Source: Thiofaba sp039822285
GTDB taxonomy: Bacteria > Pseudomonadota > Gammaproteobacteria > Halothiobacillales > Halothiobacillaceae
Length of the DNA: 64,000 nucleotides
Direction: 5' to 3'
Assembly: GCF_039822285.1 (NCBI RefSeq)
Contig: NZ_JBAJEY010000004.1
Span: 1-64,000 of the forward strand
Positions 26,115-34,841 of this stretch are shown here, piece by piece. Positions within the stretch are counted from its first letter, which is position 1. The number at the start of each line of letters is the position of its first letter. The notes under the pieces are model-generated. The model worked only from the letters and a program-made list of their open reading frames with translations, was not told the origin of the DNA and did not search any database. The translations under genes were made by a program, and so were the position numbers.

Positions 26115-27887
26115 TTGAGCGGGGTCTTGGCTCCCCTCCCCCTTGACGGGGGAGGGGCTGGGGGAGAGGGTGAGTCGCGTCGGACTTCGTCGCAAGGTCT
26201 CCGTATCGCCCTCGCCCAGCTCAACCTGCTGGTGGGCGACATCGACGGCAATGCCAGCAAGATCATCGCCTGGACCCGCCATGCGGTCGAGCAATACCAG
26301 GCCGATCTGATCCTCTTCCCCGAGCTGGCCCTGACCGGCTACCCGCCGGAGGATCTGCTCAAGCGCGCCGACTTCATGACCGCCTGTGAGGCGGCGGTGG
26401 AGCGCCTGCGGCGTGAGATCCCGCACGGCATCACCGTGGTCCTCGGCCTGCCCGAATGGTGTGAGGGCCAACGCTACAACAGTGCCCTCGTCCTGCGTGA
26501 TGGGGCCATCCTCGCCCGCTACCGCAAGCAGCACCTGCCCAACTACGGGGTGTTCGACGAGCTGCGCTACTTCACCCCGGGCACCGAGCCTTGCGTCTTT
26601 GCCCTGCAGAGGGGGGAGGGTGAGCCGCTGAGCTTCGGCCTGACCATCTGCGAGGACATCTGGCACCCCGAGCCCATCGCCCAGGCCAAGGCCGCGGGGG
26701 CGCAGCTCATCCTCAACCTCAATGCCTCCCCCTACCAGCACGACAAACCCAGTCTGCGCGAGCAGGCCCTGCGCGCCCGCGCAGCCGAGACCGGTCTACC
26801 CATCGTCTACGTTAACCTGATCGGCGGGCAGGACGAACTGGTGTTCGATGGCGGCTCCCTGGTCATGGATGCCGAGGGCTGCATCATCCACCGCCTGCCC
26901 ATGTTCGAGGAGGCGCTGGGCTGCATCGAACTCTCCCCCCTCTCCCTTGAGGGGAGAGGGGCCGGGGGAGAGGGTGAAGAGCTTTCTCCCAAGGCTCAAC
27001 GTTTTGCCATACACCCCATCGACGGCCTCACCGTCGCCCCCCTCGACGAAACCTGCGCCATCTACCGCGCCCTGGTCCTCGCCATCCGCGACTACGCCCA
27101 CAAAAACGGCTTCAAGGGCGCTTTACTGGGCCTCTCCGGCGGTATCGACTCAGCCCTGACCCTGGCGCTGGCCGTCGATGCCCTGGGTGCGGACCAGGTC
27201 GAGGCGGTGATGATGCCCAGCCGCTACACCGCCGACATCAGCCAGCTCGACGCTGCAGCCGAGGCCCAGGCCCTCGGCGTGGCCTACCACGTGGTGCCCA
27301 TCGAACCTGCCTTCACCGCCTTCCAGCAGATGCTCGCCCCAGTGCTGCACGGCCGCCCCTCGGGCACCACCGACGAGAACCTCCAGGCCCGCTCGCGCGG
27401 CGTGGTGCTGATGGGGCTCTCCAACGCCACCGGCAAGCTCTTGCTCACCACCGGCAACAAGAGCGAGATGGCGGTCGGCTACGCCACCCTCTACGGCGAC
27501 ATGGCCGGCGGTTTCGCCCCGCTCAAGGACGTGCCGAAGATGCTGGTCTTCCGCCTGGCCCGTTACCGCAACACCCTCGCGCCCGTCATCCCCGAGCGGG
27601 TCATCACCCGCCCCCCCTCCGCCGAACTGCGCCCCGACCAGAAGGACGAGGACAGCCTGCCGCCCTATCCGGTGCTGGACGCCATCCTCGAGGCCTACAT
27701 CGAGCGCATGGAAGGCCTCCCCGAAATCGTCGCCCGCGGTTTCGACGAGGCGCTCGTTGCCCGCGTCATCCGCATGGTGGACCTGGCCGAATACAAGCGC
27801 CGCCAGGCCCCGCCTGGGGTCAAGATCACTTCCCGCGCCTTCGGCCGCGAACGCCGCTTCCCGATCACCAACGGGTTCAGGCGCTGA
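26115..27887 (+). CDS. nadE: Glutamine-dependent NAD+ synthetase with two in-frame repeat insertions
   Basis: 590 aa, longer than the usual ~540. The N-terminal nitrilase-type glutaminase supplies ammonia (E70 in LILFPELALTG, K138 in YRKQHLP, C179 in LTICEDIW). The C-terminal synthetase has the PP-loop SGGIDS (341-346) and TTGNKSEMAVGY. The only plausible start is TTG 26115, directly after the sucD stop; homologues begin at about residue 28 (LRIALAQLN), so the first ~27 residues are extra and come mostly from a palindromic GC-rich repeat. A second copy of the repeat lies at residues ~273-289, in the linker between the domains. Both copies give a GAGGEGE peptide. The enzyme is probably still active because all catalytic residues remain. 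Confidence 0.93.
   Translation: MSGVLAPLPLDGGGAGGEGESRRTSSQGLRIALAQLNLLVGDIDGNASKIIAWTRHAVEQYQADLILFPELALTGYPPEDLLKRADFMTACEAAVERLRREIPHGITVVLGLPEWCEGQRYNSALVLRDGAILARYRKQHLPNYGVFDELRYFTPGTEPCVFALQRGEGEPLSFGLTICEDIWHPEPIAQAKAAGAQLILNLNASPYQHDKPSLREQALRARAAETGLPIVYVNLIGGQDELVFDGGSLVMDAEGCIIHRLPMFEEALGCIELSPLSLEGRGAGGEGEELSPKAQRFAIHPIDGLTVAPLDETCAIYRALVLAIRDYAHKNGFKGALLGLSGGIDSALTLALAVDALGADQVEAVMMPSRYTADISQLDAAAEAQALGVAYHVVPIEPAFTAFQQMLAPVLHGRPSGTTDENLQARSRGVVLMGLSNATGKLLLTTGNKSEMAVGYATLYGDMAGGFAPLKDVPKMLVFRLARYRNTLAPVIPERVITRPPSAELRPDQKDEDSLPPYPVLDAILEAYIERMEGLPEIVARGFDEALVARVIRMVDLAEYKRRQAPPGVKITSRAFGRERRFPITNGFRR
26131..26174 (+). repeat. Palindromic GC-rich repeat, copy 1 (inside nadE N-terminus)
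   Basis: A palindrome of the CCCTCCCCCTTGA-GGGGGAGGG type followed by CTGGGGGAGAGGGTGA. The same unit recurs at 26931-26979 and in related form at both ends of the 53.45-54.07 kb element. It encodes LPLDGGGAGGEGE in the nadE frame. Confidence 0.85.
26931..26979 (+). repeat. Palindromic GC-rich repeat, copy 2 (nadE interdomain linker)
   Basis: Same unit as at 26131-26174, same orientation and same reading frame (encoding LSLEGRGAGGEGE). It sits between the glutaminase and synthetase domains, where extra residues are most easily tolerated. Confidence 0.85.
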
Positions 27888-27925
27888 GGGCCAGTCCCCC
27901 TTCGCCTTGTCTGCTAGATTTTGAG

Positions 27926-27957
27926 AGTGCCCCTTGGTGAAGGCTCAGGGCACTTTT
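27926..27957 (+). terminator. Intrinsic terminator after nadE
   Basis: AGTGCCC (27926-27932) pairs with GGGCACT (27948-27954) across a 15-base loop, followed by TTTT. It ends the sucCD-nadE unit. Confidence 0.65.
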
Positions 27958-27967
27958 CAATGCATGC

Positions 27968-29680
27968 GTGAGCTGGGGGAGGGTGATGGCCGGATCATGG
28001 CATCCAGCCCGGTCAGGGGGCGGGCAGCCTGAGCTTCTGTCATGGGGGCCGTGGATCGCGGTCCTGTTCGCCTGCCTGCCTTATGCCCTCGGCTTCCCCC
28101 AAGGGGATGACGGCGGTCGTGAGGCGGTGCGCATCGCGGAGTATCTGCATGCGCTGGAGGATGGCCAGTATCCCCCCTATTGGGCCTCCAATTTTTACGG
28201 CGGGTATGGCTCGCCGGTCTTTCTTTATTACGCCCCTCTTTTTTCCTTCGTTGCGGCGATCTTGTCGAAGGTGACGCACTCCTTCGCATCAGGCGGCATT
28301 CTGGCGGCCTGTTTCTTTACTGCGGTAGCCGCCGTCTCCATGCATGCCTTGATGCGGGAGATCCTGGGGCGGGGTGATGCGGCCGCTGAGGCAGGCGCGC
28401 GGATCTCCGTCTACTTCTATGTGCTGAGTCCCTATCTCCTGGTGGACAAGTTCGTGCGCGGGGCCAATGCCGAATTTACTGCGCTGGCCCTTCTGCCCAT
28501 CGTCCTGTTGGGGCTTCTGCGCGTCGGGCGGGAGCCCTTGCAGGGCGTCCTGATCCTCTCCAGCGGTCTGGCGCTCGTGATTCTTGCGCACAATCTGACC
28601 GCCTTGATCGCGTTAGCCCTGCTTGCGCTCGCAGCCGTCGTGCTTTATCGCCCCTGGGATGATGGGGGCTGGCGCGGACTCGGATACGTGGCTTTGGGGG
28701 TGGCCTTCGGGCTCGCTCTCTCGGCTTTTTTCTGGTGGCCGCTCATCGTTTTCTTGCCCGGGGTGAGGATGGGCGACCTCACGGGGTTGTTCGCCTTGGA
28801 TGCCTTCATGACGCCGCTCGCGTTGTTCGGAGTTGGGCATCCTTTTACGTTTGGTCCGCTCATCCCCTTCATCCTGGTCCTCGCCGTGATGATCTACTTC
28901 CAGGGAAAAGTCGAGGGGCGTACACAACAGGTGCTGCTTTTCGCCCTGAGTACAGCGGGTTTGAGTTTGTTTCTCCAGTGGCCCATCAGTCTCCCCCTTT
29001 GGGAATCGATCGAAGCCTTGAAGATGTTCCAGTTTCCTTGGCGCATGATGGGAGTCTTGGCTCTTGTCTCGGCCATGGCGGGCGGCATGATCGTCTATGC
29101 CTGGGGGCAGGTCTGGACCAACCGGTCCCGAGGCGTGCTTGAGTATTTGATTTTGGCGCTTGCCGTAAGCGTCGCCATCATGGGGCTCATGCGGACCCTT
29201 CCATTCATTTGGAGATTGGATATGAGCCTTGAGGGACTCTCAGCGCACGCTGTGCGCGAACGCGATGTGCGTGCGACCTCCCGTCATGAATATCTTCCCC
29301 CGGGCGCCCAGCTGGAGAGCCGGAGTCCTCCCTCGCAGGTCGAGATCAGAACGGGTGATCGGCTCGAGGCGGTCATTCTGGCCTGTCGGGAGGGGGGGGA
29401 GATGGCGTTGACGGTAGATTTGAATGAGCCAAGGTCGCTTCGATTTCCCGTATGGGGGGCTGATGTGTGGGCGGTCAGGCTCAATGGCAGGGGCGTCGCC
29501 TATCGAACCGATGAAATCGGCAGTATGGAGGTCGATCTTCCCGCGGGGCACCATGAGGTGCGCCTGATGTCGCGCCCTCCACAAGCCAGGATATGGGGTG
29601 TAGGAGTCAGCATGGTCTCATGGGGGGTGTGGCTCATCCTGGCCCTGCATGGTTGGAGGCAGCGTCGAGAGACGACTTGA
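27968..29680 (+). CDS. Polytopic membrane protein, 6-pyruvoyl-tetrahydropterin synthase-related family
   Basis: 570 aa with roughly ten transmembrane helices and a soluble C-terminal part (residues ~420-545). The N-terminal NFYGGYGSPVFLYYAPLFSF segment is typical of this membrane family, which resembles GT-C glycosyltransferases; catalysis is unproven. GTG 27968 or ATG 27986 may start it. It begins only 10 bases after the nadE terminator. Base composition seems less GC-rich than in the ribosomal and sucCD genes, possibly reflecting transfer. Confidence 0.7.
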   Translation: MSWGRVMAGSWHPARSGGGQPELLSWGPWIAVLFACLPYALGFPQGDDGGREAVRIAEYLHALEDGQYPPYWASNFYGGYGSPVFLYYAPLFSFVAAILSKVTHSFASGGILAACFFTAVAAVSMHALMREILGRGDAAAEAGARISVYFYVLSPYLLVDKFVRGANAEFTALALLPIVLLGLLRVGREPLQGVLILSSGLALVILAHNLTALIALALLALAAVVLYRPWDDGGWRGLGYVALGVAFGLALSAFFWWPLIVFLPGVRMGDLTGLFALDAFMTPLALFGVGHPFTFGPLIPFILVLAVMIYFQGKVEGRTQQVLLFALSTAGLSLFLQWPISLPLWESIEALKMFQFPWRMMGVLALVSAMAGGMIVYAWGQVWTNRSRGVLEYLILALAVSVAIMGLMRTLPFIWRLDMSLEGLSAHAVRERDVRATSRHEYLPPGAQLESRSPPSQVEIRTGDRLEAVILACREGGEMALTVDLNEPRSLRFPVWGADVWAVRLNGRGVAYRTDEIGSMEVDLPAGHHEVRLMSRPPQARIWGVGVSMVSWGVWLILALHGWRQRRETT

Positions 29681-29815
29681 TTGCCTTGTCCATCAGCACG
29701 TTAGCCGGCCCTGACGCTTCGCTCGTGTGGCAGCTTGAGACGTGAGCGCGCCCGTTGATTGGCGCGCTGTGGATGTCTGAACTATCCTCGATCCCAGGAT
29801 GGCTTGGAGCGGGGG

Positions 29816-31342
29816 ATGCAAGGGGTCAAGATTGATGTAGGGCGTTTTGATCTGGCAGGGCTTGCTCTCTTGACGCTGCTCACCCGCGTGCCATTCATGA
29901 GCAGCGCGCCGTATGACATGGACTCCGTCAACTTTCTCCTCGGTATCGCCCACTACAGCCCAGAGCTGCACCAGCCTCATCCGCCCGGCTATTTCCTCTA
30001 CATCATGGCGGGACGGCTCATCGCCGCTCTGGTGGGGGATGCCCATCTCGCCCTCCTGATCCTATCCATCGTGGCTACCATGCTCGCGGCGTGGGGCGTC
30101 TATGCCTTGGCGAAGCTTTGGTATGGCGTGTTGGCGGCCCGCTTCACTGCTCTGATCCTGATCTTTTCCCCTTTGGCCTGGTTCCATGGCGAGGTGGCGT
30201 TGACCTATGCCGTGGAAATGGCCTTTTCGGCATGGATCGGATGGTGGGCGTGGCGGTTGTGGCAGGGCGAGCAGCGTTTGGCGATCCCTCTTGCCCTCCT
30301 GCTGGCGCTCGCGGCCGGCTTTCGTCAGTCCACGGCGCTCTTTCTCCTTCCGCTGCTGGTGCTCGCGCTCTCCACATCCTCGTGGCAGGTAGGATGGCGT
30401 GCGGTGCTGGCCTTCGTTCTCGGCTGCTTGGCCTGGTTTATTCCCATGGTGGAGGCTGCTGGCGGCGGAGCGGTGTATTTCCAGTCCCTCATCGACTTGT
30501 GGGAGCGTGTGCCGGCATCCCGCACGGTCATGTCTCACGATGTGGATGGCTTTGAGCTGGCGCTCACAAGGCTCGCGCTTGTGGTGACCGGGATGGTGCT
30601 CGCGCTCGGTGCGACGGTCATGCTCCTTATGCCGAGCTATCAGCCCGCGATCGGGCGCTCAAGGAAGGTGTTCCTTCTGGTGTGGATGGTTCCCGCGCTG
30701 GCGTTTTTTGTGCTTGTGTTTCTCCATGCCGCGAACATGGGCTACCTGTTGTTATTGGCGCCGCCCTTGTTCGTCCTTGCCGGTGGCGCGTTGGCGCATT
30801 TGTGGCAGAAGGATGTGGCAACTCCCTTGGGGGGAAAGATCTCCATCCTGCTCGTCGCAGGAGTGATCAACGGGGCGATCTTTATCGCATCGCCAGCTTA
30901 TTTGTCCTATGCATCCATTGCCCAGCATGATCGGTTCATGCAGTCCCTTCCTCTCATGATCCAGCGTCATGGTGGGGCGGGGGTTGATGCCGTTATTGCG
31001 CTGGATGAGCATTTCTACGGCTTCCGGCATCTTGGCTATGTTTTGCCAGATCGACTGACGCTGCTGTTCCCGGAGATGGACTCAAGGGGGCAATGGCGGA
31101 TTTTCTCCATGAATCATGGGGAAACACGGTGGCTTGAGTGCCTTCCACGGGAGGGCTTTTCTTTGCTCGTCGCCTCGCTGGCCAACCGGCCGAAGATCGA
31201 CTATTTCCAGACCATCCTGCCGTCGGATCAGGTGACGTGGTCTGAAGAGTCCGGCATTGTCCTGATTCATCTGCCCTCCTCCCTGCTTCCCCGTTTGTAT
31301 CCCGAGTTCGCCCGCCAGTCAGTCTGCGGGGGTGGTGCATGA
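29816..31342 (+). CDS. Membrane glycosyltransferase-like protein (GT-C / PMT superfamily)
   Basis: 508 aa, about ten to eleven hydrophobic segments. The first periplasmic loop has SAPYDMDSVNF with acidic residues and QPHPPGYFLYI, as in dolichyl-phosphate-mannose-type transferases that use lipid-linked sugars. The start ATG 29816 follows GGGGG; an earlier in-frame start at 29759 lacks a hydrophobic match. It overlaps the GtrA gene by 4 bases. The substrate is unknown. Confidence 0.65.
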   Translation: MQGVKIDVGRFDLAGLALLTLLTRVPFMSSAPYDMDSVNFLLGIAHYSPELHQPHPPGYFLYIMAGRLIAALVGDAHLALLILSIVATMLAAWGVYALAKLWYGVLAARFTALILIFSPLAWFHGEVALTYAVEMAFSAWIGWWAWRLWQGEQRLAIPLALLLALAAGFRQSTALFLLPLLVLALSTSSWQVGWRAVLAFVLGCLAWFIPMVEAAGGGAVYFQSLIDLWERVPASRTVMSHDVDGFELALTRLALVVTGMVLALGATVMLLMPSYQPAIGRSRKVFLLVWMVPALAFFVLVFLHAANMGYLLLLAPPLFVLAGGALAHLWQKDVATPLGGKISILLVAGVINGAIFIASPAYLSYASIAQHDRFMQSLPLMIQRHGGAGVDAVIALDEHFYGFRHLGYVLPDRLTLLFPEMDSRGQWRIFSMNHGETRWLECLPREGFSLLVASLANRPKIDYFQTILPSDQVTWSEESGIVLIHLPSSLLPRLYPEFARQSVCGGGA

Positions 31343-31746
31343 TGGCCCTCCGGCCTCTGGCCATCGCCTTCGTGCGCTTTTCCGGCGTTGGAGCAGTGGC
31401 CACGGCGGTTCATTTCGGCGTCCTGACCCTTCTGGTCGAGGCACAGATGGCTGCGCCACTGGCAGCCTCTCTGGTGGGGTTCGTGAGCGGAGCGCTGGTG
31501 GCCTACGTGATGAATTATTACCTCACCTTCGGTTCCGACCTGCCTCATCGGCACACGCTGTGGCGTTTTCTCGTTGTGGCCTTGGTCGGCATGCTGCTCA
31601 ACATGGCGCTCATGGCGATCATGCTCAATCTGGCCGGGGCTCATTATCTGCTTGCACAGGTGATGGCGACCGCCGTGGTTCTGCTGTGGAACTTCCTCAT
31701 GAATCTTGTTTGGACTTTCCGTGGGACGGCCCATGCTGCGAGATGA
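31339..31746 (+). CDS. GtrA-family membrane protein
   Basis: 135 aa with four transmembrane helices. FSGVGAVATAVHFGVLTLLV near the start and NYYLTFGS plus NFLMNLVWTF fit the GtrA family, proposed to flip or handle undecaprenyl-linked sugars. ATGA overlap with the upstream gene and a 14-base overlap with the following glycosyltransferase suggest a GtrA/GtrB-like functional pair. Confidence 0.85.
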   Translation: MMALRPLAIAFVRFSGVGAVATAVHFGVLTLLVEAQMAAPLAASLVGFVSGALVAYVMNYYLTFGSDLPHRHTLWRFLVVALVGMLLNMALMAIMLNLAGAHYLLAQVMATAVVLLWNFLMNLVWTFRGTAHAAR

Positions 31747-32698
31747 ATTGCCGCTGATTTCTGTCATCGTGCCGTTCTTCAATGAGGAGGACGGTCTTGT
31801 CCGTCTCCATGAGCGGCTCAATGCAGTGTTGCTTGCGTTACCGGTGCGCTCGGAAATTCTCTACGTGGATGATGGCAGCACCGATGATGGGCGGCGGATC
31901 GTGGAGCAACTGAGGTCGCAGGACCCTCGCATCGCCCTTCTGTGTCTTTCGCGCAATTTCGGCAAGGAGATCGCCATGACCGCCGGTCTCGACCATGCGG
32001 CAGGTGATGCCGTGGTGATCATCGATGCCGACCTTCAGGATCCGCCCGAGCTCATCCCTCAGCTGCTGGAGAAGTGGCGGGAAGGCTATGACGTGGTCTA
32101 CGCCACGCGTATGGAGCGGGAGGGGGAGACCTGGCTGAAGAAGGCCTCTGCCAGCGCGTTTTATCGCGTCATCCACCACGCCGCCAATTTCGACATCCCG
32201 CGCGACACGGGGGATTTCCGCCTGCTCAGCCGCAGGGCGGTCGATGCCCTGAAGCGTCTGCCGGAGCAGCATCGTTTCATGAAGGGGCTGTTTGCCTGGA
32301 TCGGTTTCCGCCAGATCGGGGTGCCCTATCACCGCGAGCCGCGTCATGCCGGGGCGACGAAATGGAATTATTGGAAGCTCTGGAATTTCGCCCTGGAGGG
32401 CATCACCTCGTTCACCACGGCCCCCTTGCGGCTGGCCTCCTACCTCGGCGGAGTGATTGCTTTGCTGGCCTTCGCCTACGGTTTGTGGATCGTGATTGAC
32501 ACCCTGGTTCATGGCAACCAGGTGCCCGGTTACCCCTCCCTGATGGCCGTGGTGCTGTTCCTCGGGGGCATCCAGCTGATCTTCATCGGCATCCTCGGTG
32601 AATACCTCGGTCGCATGTTCGACGAGAGCAAGCGGCGCCCCCTCTATCTGGTGGCGGACTACCATCCTTCATCGCAATCTTTGTCGGATAAGGCATGA
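31733..32698 (+). CDS. Family 2 glycosyltransferase, GtrB/dolichyl-phosphate-sugar synthase-like
   Basis: 321 aa. A GT-A catalytic domain (VIVPFFNEE at ~10-18, VDDGSTDDG at ~44-52, DADLQDPPE at ~100-108) is followed by two C-terminal transmembrane helices (residues ~230-300). This architecture matches enzymes that load a sugar on undecaprenyl phosphate. ATG 31733 is preferred over an upstream codon at 31706 because the domain starts right after it. It overlaps the next gene by 4 bases. Confidence 0.87.
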   Translation: MLRDELPLISVIVPFFNEEDGLVRLHERLNAVLLALPVRSEILYVDDGSTDDGRRIVEQLRSQDPRIALLCLSRNFGKEIAMTAGLDHAAGDAVVIIDADLQDPPELIPQLLEKWREGYDVVYATRMEREGETWLKKASASAFYRVIHHAANFDIPRDTGDFRLLSRRAVDALKRLPEQHRFMKGLFAWIGFRQIGVPYHREPRHAGATKWNYWKLWNFALEGITSFTTAPLRLASYLGGVIALLAFAYGLWIVIDTLVHGNQVPGYPSLMAVVLFLGGIQLIFIGILGEYLGRMFDESKRRPLYLVADYHPSSQSLSDKA

Positions 32699-34224
32699 AA
32701 CTCACCCCTGTCCTCGCCTGGTTTACCCTACCAAGACTCGCCTTTGCCATTCTCTTCCTTGCCCTGTTGGTGACCCGCGACCTGTGGGATCCGGACTATT
32801 TCTGGCATCTGGTGACGGGGCAGTACATCGTCGAGCATGGCGAAATCCCCCGCGCCGACATCTTCTCCTTCACCCAGCCGGGCAAGCCTTGGGTGGCCCA
32901 TGAATGGCTGTTCCAGGCGTTTCTTTACTTGATCCACGCAGGTTTTGGGGATTGGGGCGTGAAGTTCATCACCGCCTTCCTGCCGATGCTTGCCTTGTAT
33001 CTCGCCTATCTCGCCGCCCGCATCGTCCAGCCGTCGGGGTGGATGCCCCTGATTCTCGCTCTGGGGCTCTTGATCTTGCTGACCAGCTTCAGCTCGCCCC
33101 GCCCCCAGCTGATCAGTTTTGTCATGTTCGCGGCCTATCTTCTGGTGCTCATCCGCATCAAGTACGCCGGGGCGTCCCTCCGCTCCCTGCTCTGGCTGCC
33201 GCCGTTGATGGCGGTGTGGGTCAATATGCATGGCGGGTATGTGGCCGGGTTTGCGTTGGTGACGCTGTTCGCGATGACCGAAGCCATCCAGGCATGGTAC
33301 GGCGGATGGCGGAAGGATGACGGCGTACGGCTGCGGATGATGGCCCTCGTCCTGCTTGGTATGCTGCTCGCCTCGGCCGTCAACCCCGATCATGTGCGGC
33401 ACTGGCTCTATCCCTTCGAGGTCATGGCCATGGAGGCCTCACGCAGCATGATCAGCGAGTGGGCCAGCCCCGACTTCCACGATTTGTCGGGGAAGTTCTT
33501 CCTGATGTTGGTGTTCGCCTACTTCTTCCTCTCTGCTTGGCGTACCTCCCGTCCTGACCTGACCGAATTGGCCTTGCCGGCGTTTTTCATTCTGGCAAGC
33601 CTGGTGGCCGTTCGACATCAGCCCTTGGCCTTGCTGGTCTTGCTGCCGTTCATGGCTCGGGCCTGGCAGGACCTGCCCTTCCAGGCGGTGCAGCAGCGGT
33701 TTGGCCCGCTCGTGCGGTGGTGGCAGCGGCGACGGGGCAGCGAACTGGGCGCGAAGGAGGGGGCCCTCAATGTGCTCCTTCTGCTGGTCGTCGTGATGGT
33801 GCTGGTGGCGTACTACCCTGCCCATCAGCAGTCCTGGCAGGAGCGGCGCGATCGTTTCGCGCCATTTAGCGCGGTCGATTTCATTGAGTCACAGCACCTC
33901 AAAGGCAGGATCTTCAGCACCTACCACTATGGAGGTTATCTGATCTACCGGCTCTATCCGGGGCGCAAGGTGTTCATTGACGGTCGGGCGGACATGTACG
34001 GGGACGACTTCCTCAAGGAGCATGGGCGGATCTATGGCGGTCAGGTGGGGTGGGATAAGGACTTCGACAAGTGGGACATTGATCTTGTCCTGACCGAGCT
34101 GGACGCACCGATCAGGCAATTGCTGCTGGCCCGGGGCGACTTTGTGTCCGTCTACCAGGATGAGTACAACGGCGTGCTTGCTCGGCGCACCATGGTTGAA
34201 CAGGCGAGCAAAAATCGTCCTTGA
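32695..34224 (+). CDS. Polytopic membrane protein of unknown function (GT-C-like)
   Basis: 509 aa, about ten hydrophobic helices and a soluble C-terminus. DPDYFWHLVTGQYI and WVAHEWLFQ near the N-terminus, and YHYGGYLIYRL followed by KVFIDGRADMYG near residues 410-440, are recurrent in a large uncharacterised family of bacterial membrane proteins. I infer a role in surface-sugar transfer from fold type and neighbours only. ATGA overlap with the GT2 gene marks the end of this cassette. Confidence 0.6.
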   Translation: MKLTPVLAWFTLPRLAFAILFLALLVTRDLWDPDYFWHLVTGQYIVEHGEIPRADIFSFTQPGKPWVAHEWLFQAFLYLIHAGFGDWGVKFITAFLPMLALYLAYLAARIVQPSGWMPLILALGLLILLTSFSSPRPQLISFVMFAAYLLVLIRIKYAGASLRSLLWLPPLMAVWVNMHGGYVAGFALVTLFAMTEAIQAWYGGWRKDDGVRLRMMALVLLGMLLASAVNPDHVRHWLYPFEVMAMEASRSMISEWASPDFHDLSGKFFLMLVFAYFFLSAWRTSRPDLTELALPAFFILASLVAVRHQPLALLVLLPFMARAWQDLPFQAVQQRFGPLVRWWQRRRGSELGAKEGALNVLLLLVVVMVLVAYYPAHQQSWQERRDRFAPFSAVDFIESQHLKGRIFSTYHYGGYLIYRLYPGRKVFIDGRADMYGDDFLKEHGRIYGGQVGWDKDFDKWDIDLVLTELDAPIRQLLLARGDFVSVYQDEYNGVLARRTMVEQASKNRP

Positions 34225-34249
34225 CGGATGCCGGGATGGCTTCTAGAAG
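34221..34249 (+). promoter_or_regulatory. Possible promoter of the flp/tad locus
   Basis: TTGACG (34221-34226) and TAGAAG (34244-34249) are 17 bases apart in the 100-base gap before the first pilin gene. The -10 match is only 4 of 6. The -35 overlaps the stop of the preceding gene. Weak prediction. Confidence 0.35.
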
Positions 34250-34324
34250 ATAACTGAGAGGTTGAGAATCCTTTCCCGTCGGTTCTACTGGCGGCGTCCC
34301 CAAGTCGTTCAAGAGGATCATGAG

Positions 34325-34492
34325 ATGAAAGCACTGATGAACAAGTTTATGCGCGATGAATCAGGCGCAACGATGGTCGAATACGCCATCCTGGTTGCCT
34401 TGATTTCCGTTGCGGCGATCGTGGTCATTCAGGTTCTTGGCGCGAAGATCAACAACGTCTTCAACAACGTGCAAAGCAAGATCAACGCCTGA
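34325..34492 (+). CDS. flp: Flp/Fap-type pilin, copy 1
   Basis: 55 aa, major subunit type of the Tad pilus. It has a short basic leader ending DESG, then ATMVEYAILVALIS; cleavage by the prepilin peptidase after Gly would put the Glu-Tyr of the Flp motif at mature positions 5-6. The hydrophobic helix and the short polar C-terminus are typical. A stem-loop after the stop separates it from copy 2. Confidence 0.92.
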   Translation: MKALMNKFMRDESGATMVEYAILVALISVAAIVVIQVLGAKINNVFNNVQSKINA

Positions 34493-34500
34493 TCGTGCTG

Positions 34501-34530
34501 GTGAGGGGGTTCGCCCCCTCACTTGTTTCT
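34501..34530 (+). terminator. Hairpin between the two flp genes
   Basis: GTGAGGGGG (34501-34509) and CCCCCTCAC (34514-34522) form a perfect 9-bp stem with a TTCG loop, followed by TTGTTTCT. It could be a partial terminator or a 3'-end stabiliser, giving more flp copy 1 mRNA than downstream tad mRNA. Confidence 0.75.
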
Positions 34531-34560
34531 GCCATGTATTAAAAATGTGGATGTGCAGGC

Positions 34561-34728
34561 ATGGTTAAGCGTTTTCTTCGTGACGAATCCGGCGCGAGCA
34601 TGGTCGAGTACGCCATCCTGGTCAGCCTGATCTCCATCGCGGCCTACGCGGTCATTTACACCCTTGGGGTCAAGCTGGAGGCGTCCTACAACAGCTCCAC
34701 CCAGAAAATGACCAATGCCGGCATCTGA
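34561..34728 (+). CDS. Flp/Fap-type pilin, copy 2
   Basis: 55 aa: MVKRFLRDESGASMVEYAIL, the same leader and Flp motif as copy 1 but a different C-terminus (KLEASYNSSTQKMTNAGI). It may be a second structural pilin or minor subunit. It is too short for most gene-length cut-offs but is well supported by motif, position and start. Confidence 0.9.
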   Translation: MVKRFLRDESGASMVEYAILVSLISIAAYAVIYTLGVKLEASYNSSTQKMTNAGI

Positions 34729-34841
34729 TCCCCCTCCCCGAAAGGCCTTTCCTGCCCCCATGGGTCGCCATGGCGCTGCGTGGGGAGAGGTTTTCCGGGG
34801 CGGCGATTCGGGACATTCCCTGACGACCACGAGAAGTTTTC

